In this document: in pieces, positions 11,234 to 19,829 of the stretch
How the letters are laid out: the number at the start of each line of letters is the position of its first letter
How positions within the stretch are numbered: position 1 is the first letter of the stretch
NCBI GenBank assembly: GCA_013215215.1
Contig: JABSOU010000026.1
Location: forward strand, 5,632 to 43,632
Length of the DNA: 38,001 nucleotides
Source of the DNA: Cognatishimia sp.
GTDB lineage: Bacteria; Pseudomonadota; Alphaproteobacteria; Rhodobacterales; Rhodobacteraceae
Direction: 5' to 3'
Notes under the pieces: generated by a model
Told to the model about the DNA's origin: nothing
Seen by the model: only the letters and a program-made list of their open reading frames with translations
The model's database searches: none
Made by a program: the position numbers and the translations under genes

Positions 11234-12231
11234 TGGGACAGTTTCTGCAGTTCGCGATCAATGGCCTCATGGCAGGCGCGATCTATGCGCTGATCGCTTT
11301 GGGGATCGTCGCGATCTACAAAGCGACCCGCGTCGTGAATTTCGCACATGGCTACGTGATCATGATCGGGGCCTATCTTTACTATACCTTCGCGGTGATA
11401 CTGCCGTCCGCCCCCTGGTTTCCAGATCTCTTGTTCCAACCCGACTGGCTGGTTGAGGCGAAATCCAAAGCGCAGATGTTCTCGCCCGAGGCCGCATGGC
11501 TCGCGTGGCTGGAAAAACTGCCGCGCATCATCTTTGGCCTGATCTGCGCGATCATCGGATCTTCGATCTTGGCGCGTTTGATCGAACGCTTCCTGATGCG
11601 ACCGCTTTTGGGCCAATCCAACTTCGCGATGATCATGATCACCGTCGGTCTGATCTCGGTCCTTTCTGGCGCAAAAAGCATGATCTGGACCGGAGACGCG
11701 GCCTCTGTGCCCCACCTCGCGCCCAATCCCGCCCTACGGTTCGAAGTTTTCGGCTCCAAAATCTTCATCTTCGGAGCCAACCTCGTCAGCATGGGCCTCG
11801 CGCTGGTCATTTTCGCAGCCATCGTAATCTGGCTGCGCCGGTCTACATCAGGCGTTGCCATGCGTGCAGCATCTGAGGACCAATCCACCGCCTACTCCAT
11901 GGGCATCTCAGTGCCGCGCGTCTTCGCAAACGCTTGGGTTCTAGCCGCCGCAACTGGTGCGATTGCCGGGGCGATCCTTGCGGCGCGGGATGGGGTCTCG
12001 CCTGCCCTAGGCCTCTTCGGCTTTTCAGTCCTCGCGATCGTCCTCATGGGCGGGCTCGACAGCTTTGTCGGCGTATTCATCTCGGCCATGGCGGTCGGCA
12101 TCCTCGAAGCACTCGCCCAATGGCAACTCGGTGGCGACTGGGTCGAGATCACGCCCTATGTGGCCGTCCTGATCGTCATCCTGATCCGCCCGCACGGCCT
12201 CTTGGGGCAAAAAGAGATTGAACGCATATGA
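11233..12231 (+). CDS. LIV-type ABC transporter permease (LivH type)
   Basis: A 332-residue inner-membrane permease with many hydrophobic helices, beginning with the family-typical FAINGLMAGAIYALIALGIVAIYKATRVVNFAHG. The conserved late segment AASEDQSTAYSMGISVPRVFANAWVLAAATGAIAG carries the loop that contacts the ATPases. A central insert (about residues 65-95, LPSAPWFPDLLFQPDW and following) is longer than in E. coli LivH. It overlaps the previous gene by one base and the next by four (ATGA), so this is a coupled operon. It forms the membrane channel with the LivM-type partner. Confidence 0.9.
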   Translation: MGQFLQFAINGLMAGAIYALIALGIVAIYKATRVVNFAHGYVIMIGAYLYYTFAVILPSAPWFPDLLFQPDWLVEAKSKAQMFSPEAAWLAWLEKLPRIIFGLICAIIGSSILARLIERFLMRPLLGQSNFAMIMITVGLISVLSGAKSMIWTGDAASVPHLAPNPALRFEVFGSKIFIFGANLVSMGLALVIFAAIVIWLRRSTSGVAMRAASEDQSTAYSMGISVPRVFANAWVLAAATGAIAGAILAARDGVSPALGLFGFSVLAIVLMGGLDSFVGVFISAMAVGILEALAQWQLGGDWVEITPYVAVLIVILIRPHGLLGQKEIERI

Positions 12232-13301
12232 TCAACGGCAACCTCAAAGCGACATATGCAGCCGACGAAAAGATTGTCGACAATCGCTATAAGTTCTCCT
12301 TCGTTTGGGGACTGGCGGTCTTGGCGGCGTTGCTGCCGATCTTTGCAAATGACTACGTGATTTTGGTCGCCTGTCAGGTCGGCATTATGGTGGTTGCCGT
12401 GGTCGGGCTGAACGTACTGACAGGCTACACTGGGTTGATGTCCCTGGGCCACGCTGCTTTCGTCGCCATCGGTGCTTATGGCGTCACCATCCTGCATCAC
12501 GCAGCCTCAGCTCTGTCGATTCCCGAAGGGATCCAACCTTTTCTTACCATCCCAGGCGCCATGGCTCTCGCCGCCGTCATCGGATTGATCGTTGGCCTGC
12601 CGTCCTTGCGGGTCAAAGGCGTTTATCTTGCCGTTGCCACTCTCAGCGCGAATTTTATCATCATCTTCCTGATTGAACTCGACGCGCTCGCCCCATGGAC
12701 CGGAGGCAAAACCGGTCTGACCACAGTCGACCCCAGCATCTTTGGCTGGGTTTTGGACACGCAACGCGAGGTCTTTATCCTGATCGCGGTGATGGCCTTT
12801 TCCACCGTCCTGCTCGTGCAAAACCTCTTCCGCACCCGCGTGGGCCGCGCGTTCATAGCGATCCGAGAAAGAGACTATTCCGCCGAAATTCTTGGAATTT
12901 CACTGTTGCGCTACAAATTGACCAGCTTCGCGATATCTGCCGCCTGCTGCGGCTTGGCAGGCGCTTTAATGGCCTATTTCTACGCCCGCGTCCTGCCAGA
13001 ACAATTCGAGCTTCTGCTGTCGCTCCAACTGGTCGCCGCGCTGATCGTTGGTGGCATGGGCCGTACCATGGGCCCGGTCTTTGGCGTTTTGGTGATCGTT
13101 CTGTCACCAGAACTGCTCAAGGTGATCCTCTCGGCCATCGCCGGAGACTCTATTGAGGCCGCACAGTTCCGCGCGCCACTGCAAGAAATCATCTTCGGCC
13201 TGCTCATCATCGGATTCATCATGTTCGAACCACTCGGGATGACCCAAATCTCGGACCGTGTGTTTCGCGCTTTAAACCGCTGGCCCTTCGCCCGCGGATA
13301 A
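12228..13301 (+). CDS. LIV-type ABC transporter permease (LivM type)
   Basis: A 357-residue second permease. Hallmarks are the GLNVLTGYTGLMSLGHAAFVAIGAY block near residues 64-88, the LRVKGVYLAVATLSANFI segment, and the RAFIAIRERDYSAEILGISLLRYKL coupling loop. The N-terminal 25 residues before the first helix are hydrophilic. The ATG overlaps the stop of the upstream permease by four bases. The binding-protein gene follows after 21 bases with a GGGAGG ribosome site. No substrate can be deduced. Confidence 0.9.
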   Translation: MINGNLKATYAADEKIVDNRYKFSFVWGLAVLAALLPIFANDYVILVACQVGIMVVAVVGLNVLTGYTGLMSLGHAAFVAIGAYGVTILHHAASALSIPEGIQPFLTIPGAMALAAVIGLIVGLPSLRVKGVYLAVATLSANFIIIFLIELDALAPWTGGKTGLTTVDPSIFGWVLDTQREVFILIAVMAFSTVLLVQNLFRTRVGRAFIAIRERDYSAEILGISLLRYKLTSFAISAACCGLAGALMAYFYARVLPEQFELLLSLQLVAALIVGGMGRTMGPVFGVLVIVLSPELLKVILSAIAGDSIEAAQFRAPLQEIIFGLLIIGFIMFEPLGMTQISDRVFRALNRWPFARG

Positions 13302-13322
13302 AACAACAACTGGGAGGAAATT

Positions 13323-14540
13323 ATGACGAAGTTCAATATGACACGGCGCAGCGTCCTGGCGGGCGCTGCAGCTGGCACCGCGACACTTGGCATGCCCGCA
13401 TACCTGCGCGCGATGTCGAGCGAGTTCATAATCGGGGCGTCCTTGCCTCTTACAGGCCCGTTTGCGACGGCTGGCCAGCTGATCGCGCCGGCGTTCAGCC
13501 TCTATGAGAAAATCATCAACGATGAAGGCGGCATTGCCGGCACCAAGATCAAGTTCTCAACCGAGGACTCAGGCTATGTGCCGCAGAATGCTCTGGCGAA
13601 CTATCAACGCCTTTTGGCCTCTGAGGGCGACAAGGTCGTGGCCTACTATGGCGACTCAACCGGCTTTATGAAACTCGTCGGACCCGAATTGAAAGGCGAT
13701 CAAGCGCGGATGATGACGTCGACGTCTTTTGCCTCTGATCTCGCAAATCCCGAGACGCATCCTTATCAGTTCATGTCTGGCCCGACCTATGAGGATCAGT
13801 TCAACATCCTCTTGCAAGACATCGCCGCCAAGGGCGGCAAGACGGTAGCTTTTGTCCACTCTAACACCGAATTTGGCACTGACCCAATCAAATCAGGTCA
13901 GGCAAAAGCGGCAGAGCTGGGCCTTGAGGTCGTGCTGGTGGAATCTACAAAGCCTCAGGGCGCAGATATCCCGACCCATGTGACCAAGATCGCGCAGGCG
14001 AACCCGGATTACTGTATCCTTCAGGGCTATGTGACCGGCGTCTGGCCGCAACTCATCGGCGGCGCGCGTCAGTTCGGGCTAACCACAAAATTCATGGGCA
14101 CCTTCTGGGGCATGGAAAAGCTGATCGCCGACCGTGTGACCGCCGAGGCAGGACCGTTCCTCGAAGGTTATCAGGGCGTGATGCCCTATCGCTATTCCTA
14201 CGACACGGAAAATGCACCGCGCCTCCAGCAGATCGCAGCCATCTCGAAGGTCGCTTTGGCGGGCACACCGCTTGAGAACTATTTCCCGACCTGGGGCATT
14301 CAGGCCTTTGCTTCGTTGGACATCCTGACCATCGCGCTGCGTCGCAATGCAGAGATGGGTAAGGCACCAACCGCAGACAATCTGGCTGCCGCACTAGCGA
14401 CGATCAAAGACGTGGATCTTGGCGGCTATTTCGGCACGAATATCTCGGTCGAGAACAACAAAGTCGGCACGGGCCGCGTGTATCAGTACTCGGCCGAAAG
14501 CCGTCTGTTCACGCCGACCTCTGACTGGCTGACGGTCTAA
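13323..14540 (+). CDS. Periplasmic substrate-binding protein of LIV-type transporter, Tat-exported
   Basis: A 405-residue type I periplasmic binding protein (Peripla_BP_6/LivJ family). The N-terminus has a twin-arginine signal (MTRRSVLAGAAAGTATLGMP). The mature part begins near FIIGASLPLTGPFATAGQ, the usual first strand and ligand loop. Tat export implies folding before secretion. It lies inside the operon between permease and second ATPase genes and is followed by a strong hairpin at 14554-14592. In related acyl/aromatic acid loci such proteins bind benzoate-like or fatty acids; here the ligand is unknown. Confidence 0.9.
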   Translation: MTKFNMTRRSVLAGAAAGTATLGMPAYLRAMSSEFIIGASLPLTGPFATAGQLIAPAFSLYEKIINDEGGIAGTKIKFSTEDSGYVPQNALANYQRLLASEGDKVVAYYGDSTGFMKLVGPELKGDQARMMTSTSFASDLANPETHPYQFMSGPTYEDQFNILLQDIAAKGGKTVAFVHSNTEFGTDPIKSGQAKAAELGLEVVLVESTKPQGADIPTHVTKIAQANPDYCILQGYVTGVWPQLIGGARQFGLTTKFMGTFWGMEKLIADRVTAEAGPFLEGYQGVMPYRYSYDTENAPRLQQIAAISKVALAGTPLENYFPTWGIQAFASLDILTIALRRNAEMGKAPTADNLAAALATIKDVDLGGYFGTNISVENNKVGTGRVYQYSAESRLFTPTSDWLTV

Positions 14541-14553
14541 CCCAGACGCAACC

Positions 14554-14592
14554 GCAGCGCGCTTGGGCTCGGCCAGAGCCCAAGCGCGCTGC
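14554..14592 (+). repeat. 17-bp perfect hairpin after the binding-protein gene
   Basis: The arms at 14554-14570 and 14576-14592 pair perfectly over 17 bp around the loop GGCCA; the core arm includes GCGCGCTTGGGCTC. No U-tract follows. It lies 14 bases after the binding-protein stop and about 28 bases before the second ATPase gene. Such intercistronic hairpins usually protect the upstream mRNA from 3' decay and raise binding-protein yield relative to membrane components. That role is inferred. Confidence 0.7.
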
Positions 14593-14619
14593 ACCGCACC
14601 CCACAAACCGGATCCCAAG

Positions 14620-15414
14620 ATGCTGACGATTGAGAATATCGAAGTGGTCTACCACCACACTATCCAAGCGCTGCGTGGACTGTCTTTGGAAGCCCCCGAA
14701 GGCAAGATCGTTGCGTTGCTGGGGTCCAATGGTGCGGGCAAAACGACGACGCTCAAAGCGGCCACGCGGCTGCTCGAGCTAGAGAATGGCAAGATCCGCG
14801 AGGGGCGGATTTCCTTCAAAGGCAAACCGGTGGAGGACTTCACTCCCGACGCTTTGGTCCACGAAGGCCTGTTCCACATCCGCGAAGGGCGGCGGATCTT
14901 TACCGAACTCACCGTCGAAGAAAACCTCATCGCCGCCGCCAATGCGCTGCGCGGGCGCGATGTGAAACCGAATTACGACCGCGTCTATGATTTCTTTCCG
15001 CGCCTCAAAGAGCGCCGCAAACAGATCGCGGGCTATCTCTCGGGCGGTGAACAGCAGATGTTAGCCTTTGGCCGCGCGATGATCGCAAAGCCGTTTATGA
15101 TCCTGATGGACGAGCCATCGCTGGGCCTCGCCCCCAAGATCATCGCAGAGATTTTTGACACCGTGAAACGGCTGAACGCTGAGGATGGTGTCTCGATCCT
15201 ATTGGTCGAACAGAACGCCAATGTCGCCTTTTCGGTGGCGGACTACAGCTACATCATGGAGGGCGGCCAAATCGTCATGGAAGGCGATGTGGCGAAATTG
15301 CGCGACGACCCGGATGTCCGCAGCTTCTACCTCGGCGTCGCCACCGAAGGCGAAGCCCGCGAGAGTTTCCGCGATGTGAAACACTACAAACGCCGCAAGC
15401 GCTGGCTGAGCTAG
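14620..15414 (+). CDS. LIV-type ABC transporter ATP-binding protein (LivF type)
   Basis: A 264-residue second ATPase of the importer. Walker A is GSNGAGKTT, the signature is YLSGGEQQMLAFGRAM, Walker B is MILMDEPSLGLAP and the switch region is ILLVEQNANVAF. It starts at ATG 14620; an upstream in-frame ATG at 14563 falls inside the hairpin and is rejected. It has a longer basic C-terminal tail (SFRDVKHYKRRKRWLS) than E. coli LivF, a feature I associate with LIV clusters carrying an acyl-CoA synthetase. The synthetase gene begins 9 bases after its stop. Confidence 0.9.
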   Translation: MLTIENIEVVYHHTIQALRGLSLEAPEGKIVALLGSNGAGKTTTLKAATRLLELENGKIREGRISFKGKPVEDFTPDALVHEGLFHIREGRRIFTELTVEENLIAAANALRGRDVKPNYDRVYDFFPRLKERRKQIAGYLSGGEQQMLAFGRAMIAKPFMILMDEPSLGLAPKIIAEIFDTVKRLNAEDGVSILLVEQNANVAFSVADYSYIMEGGQIVMEGDVAKLRDDPDVRSFYLGVATEGEARESFRDVKHYKRRKRWLS

Positions 15415-15423
15415 GGGGCTGGG

Positions 15424-17241
15424 ATGACCACATTCACCAAAGACAACTTCCGCACCTCGGTTCAGGTCATTGCCGAACACGGTGCGCAGAGCCCCGACAA
15501 AGTTGCGATCCGTCAGAAACGCTATGGGGTCTGGAACGAGATCACCTGGGCGCGGCTGGACGCAATCGTCAAAGACCTGGCGGCTGGTCTCATCGAGTTG
15601 GGCGTGAAGCCCGGCGACAAGGTCGGTGTTTTGTCTGAGAACCGACAGGAATGGGTGCTGACGCAATTCGCGGCGCAAGCCGTGGGCGCCATCGTCGTCG
15701 GCATGTACCCCACCAGCCCCGCTGCCGAGATTGACCACCTTGTGAATGCATCGGAAACCGAAGTGCTGTTCATCGAGGATCAGGAACAGTTCGACAAGAT
15801 CGTCGAGCTTGGCGACCGCGCCAAGAACCTGCGGCAACTGGTGGTCTTTGACCCCAAGGGGTTGCGCGACGAGACCTACCTCAAGCTCACGTCTTTTGAT
15901 GAAATGCAGGCCATGGGTCAGACCAGCCTGCCGAAACATGCATCGGATATTCAGGCCCGCAGCGACGCGATCACACCGGACGACACCGCGCTGATGGTCT
16001 TTACCTCTGGCTCCACCGGAGCGCCGAAAGCTGCGGAAATCAGCCATGGCAATTTCTATGCGGCCATGCGCCTCGCGCTCGATCTATTCGAAGGCCTGCC
16101 CGCTGACGTGAACATCCTCAGCTACCTGCCGCTCTGTCACGTGGCTGAACAGAATATGACCGTGGTGAACTGCCTTTCCGCCCGACGCACGATGAACTTT
16201 GGCGAGAGCCTCAGGACCATCACGCTAGATCTGCGCGACGTCGCCCCCGAGCTGTTCTTTGGCGTGCCGCGCATTTGGGAGAAGATGCAGGCGGGCCTCT
16301 TGGTGCAGATCAAAACCGCCAACCCGATTCAACGTCGCCTGACCGAGATCGCGCTGGCCTCGGCCCACAACCGCAGCAAAACCCCACGCAGCCAATGGAG
16401 CCTCACCCAACGCTTTGCCAACAGCCTTTGGGACGCAACGGTCTATCGCCATATCCGCTCCTACCTCGGCCTTGGCCGCGTAAAAATCGCGCTTTCGGCG
16501 GCCGCGCCAATATCTGAAGACCTCTTGGTTTTCCTGCGCGGCATCGGCGTCAATATCCGCGAGGTCTGGGGCATGACGGAGACCTCGGGTGCTGCGTCCA
16601 TCCAACCCAATTGGGGAGATTGTGACGGGCGCGTCGGGTTCTTCCCGGAAGAAATCGAGGCCAAAGTCGCCGAGGACGGAGAGCTTTTGGTGAAAGGCCC
16701 GATCGTCTTCAAGGGCTATTTCAAGAACGACAAAGCCACCGCCGACACGCTCGTGGACGGCTGGCTGCACACCGGAGACGTCGCCGAAGCGCTTCCCGAT
16801 GGGTCCTTTTCCATCGTGGACCGCAAGAAAGACATCATGATCAATGCGGCGGGTAAAAACCTGACGCCGTCACTGATTGAAAACACGATGAAGGCCAGCC
16901 CGTACATCAAAGAATGCATCGTGATTGCCGATAAACGGCCATATGTCTCGGCCCTGATACAGATCGATTTTGACACGGTCAGGCTTTGGGCAGAAAGCAA
17001 AGGTATTTCCTACACGACCTTCAGGTCTTTGGCCGAAAACCCCGATATCGTCGCACTGGTTGACCGCGAAGTCGCGGCCCGCAACAAAAACCTCGCGCGG
17101 GTGGAACAGATCAAAAAGGTCTGGCTCTTGCCCAAGGAGCTCGACCATGACGACGGAGAAGTCACGGCCACAATGAAGGTGCGCCGCTCCAAGATCACCG
17201 AGGCCTATGGCGAGGCGATTGAGGGGCTTTACGCCGCTTGA
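15424..17241 (+). CDS. AMP-dependent long-chain-type acyl-CoA synthetase
   Basis: A 605-residue ANL-superfamily enzyme that activates a carboxylic acid with ATP to an acyl-adenylate and then the CoA thioester. The P-loop-like motif FTSGSTGAPKAAEISHGN (about residues 196-213), the WGMTETSG motif, the GWLHTGDVAE motif and the hinge DRKKDIMINAAGKN are all present. Length and the long C-terminal domain fit the long-chain (FadD15-like) group. It is the last gene of the transporter operon, so it probably traps the imported substrate as its CoA ester. No oxidation genes follow, so the substrate class (fatty, aromatic or terpenoid acid) remains open. Confidence 0.88.
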   Translation: MTTFTKDNFRTSVQVIAEHGAQSPDKVAIRQKRYGVWNEITWARLDAIVKDLAAGLIELGVKPGDKVGVLSENRQEWVLTQFAAQAVGAIVVGMYPTSPAAEIDHLVNASETEVLFIEDQEQFDKIVELGDRAKNLRQLVVFDPKGLRDETYLKLTSFDEMQAMGQTSLPKHASDIQARSDAITPDDTALMVFTSGSTGAPKAAEISHGNFYAAMRLALDLFEGLPADVNILSYLPLCHVAEQNMTVVNCLSARRTMNFGESLRTITLDLRDVAPELFFGVPRIWEKMQAGLLVQIKTANPIQRRLTEIALASAHNRSKTPRSQWSLTQRFANSLWDATVYRHIRSYLGLGRVKIALSAAAPISEDLLVFLRGIGVNIREVWGMTETSGAASIQPNWGDCDGRVGFFPEEIEAKVAEDGELLVKGPIVFKGYFKNDKATADTLVDGWLHTGDVAEALPDGSFSIVDRKKDIMINAAGKNLTPSLIENTMKASPYIKECIVIADKRPYVSALIQIDFDTVRLWAESKGISYTTFRSLAENPDIVALVDREVAARNKNLARVEQIKKVWLLPKELDHDDGEVTATMKVRRSKITEAYGEAIEGLYAA

Positions 17242-17279
17242 GCGTTGACGACGGCAGGCTAGGTATCACAAGCTTAGCC

Positions 17280-17885
17280 ATGATTTCACTGAAACGCCTT
17301 TTGTACCTTGCTCCCATTGCAGCGCTGAGTGCTTGCCTCGGTGCGGATTATGAGCCGATGCAATTCACGAGCAACGGAACGGAGATCGTCGCGCGCGGTG
17401 CAATCGACGCGGGTACATTGGATCGGTTTCTGGACATAACCGAACGCCACCCTGACGCAAGGACTCTGGTCCTAGAAATGGTCGAAGGGTCGGTCGACGA
17501 CGAAGCCAACCTGATTTTCAGCCGCGAAGTGCGCAAACGCGGGTTCACTACCGTAGTACCATCGCAGGGTCTGATTGCCTCCGGCGGCACAGACCTGTTT
17601 CTCGCCGGCGTCACACGACAGATTGCACCGGGAGCCTGTGTCGGCGTGCACAGCTGGGGCGGAGACGTTGAAGGGCGTGATGTCCCGCGGACTGATCCCG
17701 TCCATCAGGAGTATCTGAGCTACTACGATGTCATGGGAACACCGCAGGCGTTTTATTGGTTCACGCTAGACGCCGCGGGAGCAGACGAGATGCATTGGAT
17801 GTCTACCGCCGAAGTCGCACGATTTGGCATGACCACAGCACCCGCCGCGGGTTTGGCAAGCGCTGCGGTCTGTGATGCGCGTTAA
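17280..17885 (+). CDS. Lipoprotein with ClpP/crotonase-like fold (COG3904-like)
   Basis: A 201-residue predicted lipoprotein. The signal MISLKRLLYLAPIAALSAC ends with a lipobox at Cys19. The mature part resembles periplasmic ClpP-like proteins: a strand RTLVLEMVEGSVDDEANLI, where the usual GG(S/G)V loop is altered to EGSV, then RKRGFTTVVPSQGLIASGGTDLFLAGVTR with a candidate nucleophile Ser in IASGG, then GACVGVHSWG with a candidate His. The ATG at 17280 gives a good signal peptide; an earlier start at 17238 inside the synthetase end does not. It ends 4 bases into the convergent choV gene. The proteolytic role is unproven. Confidence 0.68.
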   Translation: MISLKRLLYLAPIAALSACLGADYEPMQFTSNGTEIVARGAIDAGTLDRFLDITERHPDARTLVLEMVEGSVDDEANLIFSREVRKRGFTTVVPSQGLIASGGTDLFLAGVTRQIAPGACVGVHSWGGDVEGRDVPRTDPVHQEYLSYYDVMGTPQAFYWFTLDAAGADEMHWMSTAEVARFGMTTAPAAGLASAAVCDAR

Positions 17886-18904
17886 CTACGTGGATCAAGC
17901 AGCTTGCTGAGCACCCGCTCTTTTGTGACCTCGCCGATCAGCTTGCCGTCTTCCATTACACCGACGGTCGAGCCGGTTTCTCCGATCAGTTTCATCACGT
18001 CGCGGATGTCTGTCTCGGGCGCGACCGTCTTTTGCGGTGCGTCGCTGGTAGGCGTAAGAACATCGCGCGCACAGAGCACGCCCAGTGGGTTCATATGGGC
18101 CACGAAATCCGCCACATAATCATTGGCGGGGGCCGAGAAAATCTCTTGCGGTGTGCCACATTGCACGATCCGACCACCCTCCATGATGGCGATGCGGTTG
18201 CCGATCTTGAAAGCTTCATCCAGATCGTGAGACACGAAGATGATCGTACGTTTGAGATCGCGTTGCAGTTCTAGCAATTCGTCCTGCAGCTTCGTGCGGA
18301 TCAGGGGATCAAGCGCCGAAAACGGCTCGTCCATTAGCAAAATCGGCGCCTGAGTAGCAAAGGCGCGAGCGAGGCCCACGCGTTGCTGCATCCCGCCCGA
18401 GAGCTCTCCGACTTTGCGGTCGGCCCAATCGGACAGGCCGACCAGTTCAAGCTGTTCTAACGTCCGCGCGTTGCGGTCGGCTTTGGACATGCCAGAGAGT
18501 TCCAGACCCAGCCACACGTTCTCACGCACGGTCCGCCAGGGCAGCAGGCCGAACTGTTGAAACACCATCGCGATGTTGTTTTGACGCAGGCTCCTCAGGG
18601 TCGCATCGTCGGCATTGGTAACATCAACGAGGCCTTTGCCGTCATTCACCTTCACCGCGCCACGCACCACCGGGTTCAGCCCGTTCACCGCCCTAAGAAG
18701 CGTCGATTTACCAGAGCCTGAGAGGCCCATCAGCACGAGGATCTCGCCCTCTTCGACCGTCAGGGAACAGTTGTGCACGCCAAGGATCTGGTCGGTCGCC
18801 TCTTGAACTTCGGCCCGGTCGCAGCCCTTGTCCATCATCGGCAAAGCGCTGGCAGGTTTGTCGCCAAAAACGATGGAGACGTTGTCAAATTCTACTGCCG
18901 ACAT
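17882..18904 (-). CDS. choV: Choline ABC transporter ATP-binding protein
   Basis: A 340-residue ATPase of the glycine betaine/choline (ProV-like) family. Walker A is GLSGSGKST, the Q-loop region is MVFQQFGLLPWRTV, the signature is ELSGGMQQRVGLARAF, Walker B is ILLMDEPFSALDP and the switch is IFVSHDLDEAFKIG. The tail from residue about 270 holds a single CBS-like segment. The N-terminal insert DKPASALPMMDKGCDRAEVQEATDQ is characteristic of ChoV-type ATPases. It starts at ATG 18904, one base after the choW stop codon; an in-frame start at 18973 would lie inside choW. It is the last gene of choXWV. Confidence 0.88.
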   Translation of the reverse strand: MSAVEFDNVSIVFGDKPASALPMMDKGCDRAEVQEATDQILGVHNCSLTVEEGEILVLMGLSGSGKSTLLRAVNGLNPVVRGAVKVNDGKGLVDVTNADDATLRSLRQNNIAMVFQQFGLLPWRTVRENVWLGLELSGMSKADRNARTLEQLELVGLSDWADRKVGELSGGMQQRVGLARAFATQAPILLMDEPFSALDPLIRTKLQDELLELQRDLKRTIIFVSHDLDEAFKIGNRIAIMEGGRIVQCGTPQEIFSAPANDYVADFVAHMNPLGVLCARDVLTPTSDAPQKTVAPETDIRDVMKLIGETGSTVGVMEDGKLIGEVTKERVLSKLLDPRS

Positions 18905-18905
18905 C

Positions 18906-19736
18906 TTACCGCTCCACCCGCAAAACGCGGTCGAGCATGATGGCCACGACCACGATAATAAATCCGCTTTCAAAGCCCAAAGCTGTGTTCACCTGGTTCA
19001 AGGCACGCACCACCGGCACGCCCAGACCATCCGCGCCCACAAGCGCCGCAATCACCACCATCGAGAGCGATAGCATGATCGTCTGGTTCAAGCCCGTCAT
19101 GATCTGCGGCAACGCATAAGGCAGCTCTACCTTCCAGAGCGTCTGCCGACCGGTCGCGCCAAAGGCCTGCGCCGCCTCAAGCAAATGTTTTGGGGTCGAG
19201 GACACGCCCAGATGCGTCAACCGGATCGGTGCTGGCAAAACAAAGATCACCGTAGCGATCAGGCCCGGCACCATGCCGATGCCGAAAAACACAATCGCGG
19301 GGATCAGATAGACGAAGGTCGGCAGGGTCTGCATCAGATCAAGGATCGGGCGCATGGCCACATAAAGGCGCGGTCGGTGCGCCGCAGCGATGCCAATCGG
19401 CACGCCAATCGCCATACAGACCACACAGGCCGACAGCACAAGTGTCAGGCTCTCGGTTGTTTCCTCCCAATAGCCTTGGTTGAGAATAAAGAGGAACCCC
19501 AGCGCAACCATCACACAGGTTTTCCAATTGCGCTGCAGCCCCCAGGCAATCGCTACGAAGACCGCCGTCACAAGCAACGGATGCGGCGTTTGCAGGATCC
19601 AGAGGATCGAGTCGATCAACAGCTCCATCACCCAGGACAGCCAGTCAAAGAACGGCTCGCCTGTGTCCTGAAGCCAGTCAAACAGCCGTTTGGCCGTCTT
19701 TCCAACCGGGATTTTCGTCTCTGTGAGCCAGTCCAT
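18906..19736 (-). CDS. choW: Choline ABC transporter permease
   Basis: A 276-residue inner-membrane permease of the ProW/OpuAB type. Several helices are visible between residues 30 and 275. The transporter-typical block RLTHLGVSSTPKHLLEAAQAFGATGRQTLWKVELPYALPQIMTGLNQTIMLSLSMVVIAALVGADGLG includes the ATPase-contact (EAA-like) loop. It lies between choX and choV in the same direction; the choV ATG follows one base after its stop. With ChoX and ChoV it imports choline (possibly also betaine) across the inner membrane. Confidence 0.9.
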   Translation of the reverse strand: MDWLTETKIPVGKTAKRLFDWLQDTGEPFFDWLSWVMELLIDSILWILQTPHPLLVTAVFVAIAWGLQRNWKTCVMVALGFLFILNQGYWEETTESLTLVLSACVVCMAIGVPIGIAAAHRPRLYVAMRPILDLMQTLPTFVYLIPAIVFFGIGMVPGLIATVIFVLPAPIRLTHLGVSSTPKHLLEAAQAFGATGRQTLWKVELPYALPQIMTGLNQTIMLSLSMVVIAALVGADGLGVPVVRALNQVNTALGFESGFIIVVVAIMLDRVLRVER

Positions 19737-19781
19737 CCGGATGCTCCTCTAAGTTAAAATTGCATCCAAAGAACGTGCCAC

Positions 19782-19811
19782 ACGCGCCCCACCGCAGGGC
19801 AGGGTGCGCGT
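19782..19811 (-). repeat. Hairpin between choX and choW
   Basis: In the 93-base gap after choX, ACGCGC at 19782-19787 pairs with GCGCGT at 19806-19811. Two further C-G pairs are possible past a mismatch. In the minus-strand mRNA an A-run precedes the stem and no U-tract follows, so it is more likely an mRNA-stabilising or partial-termination structure than a full terminator. It could favour binding-protein synthesis. Confidence 0.4.
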
Positions 19812-19829
19812 TTTTCTACGTCTCTACGC

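Noticed and set aside
17238-17280. Earlier start for the ClpP-fold lipoprotein inside the synthetase gene end
   Set aside because: It would place 14 non-signal residues before an otherwise perfect lipoprotein signal peptide.
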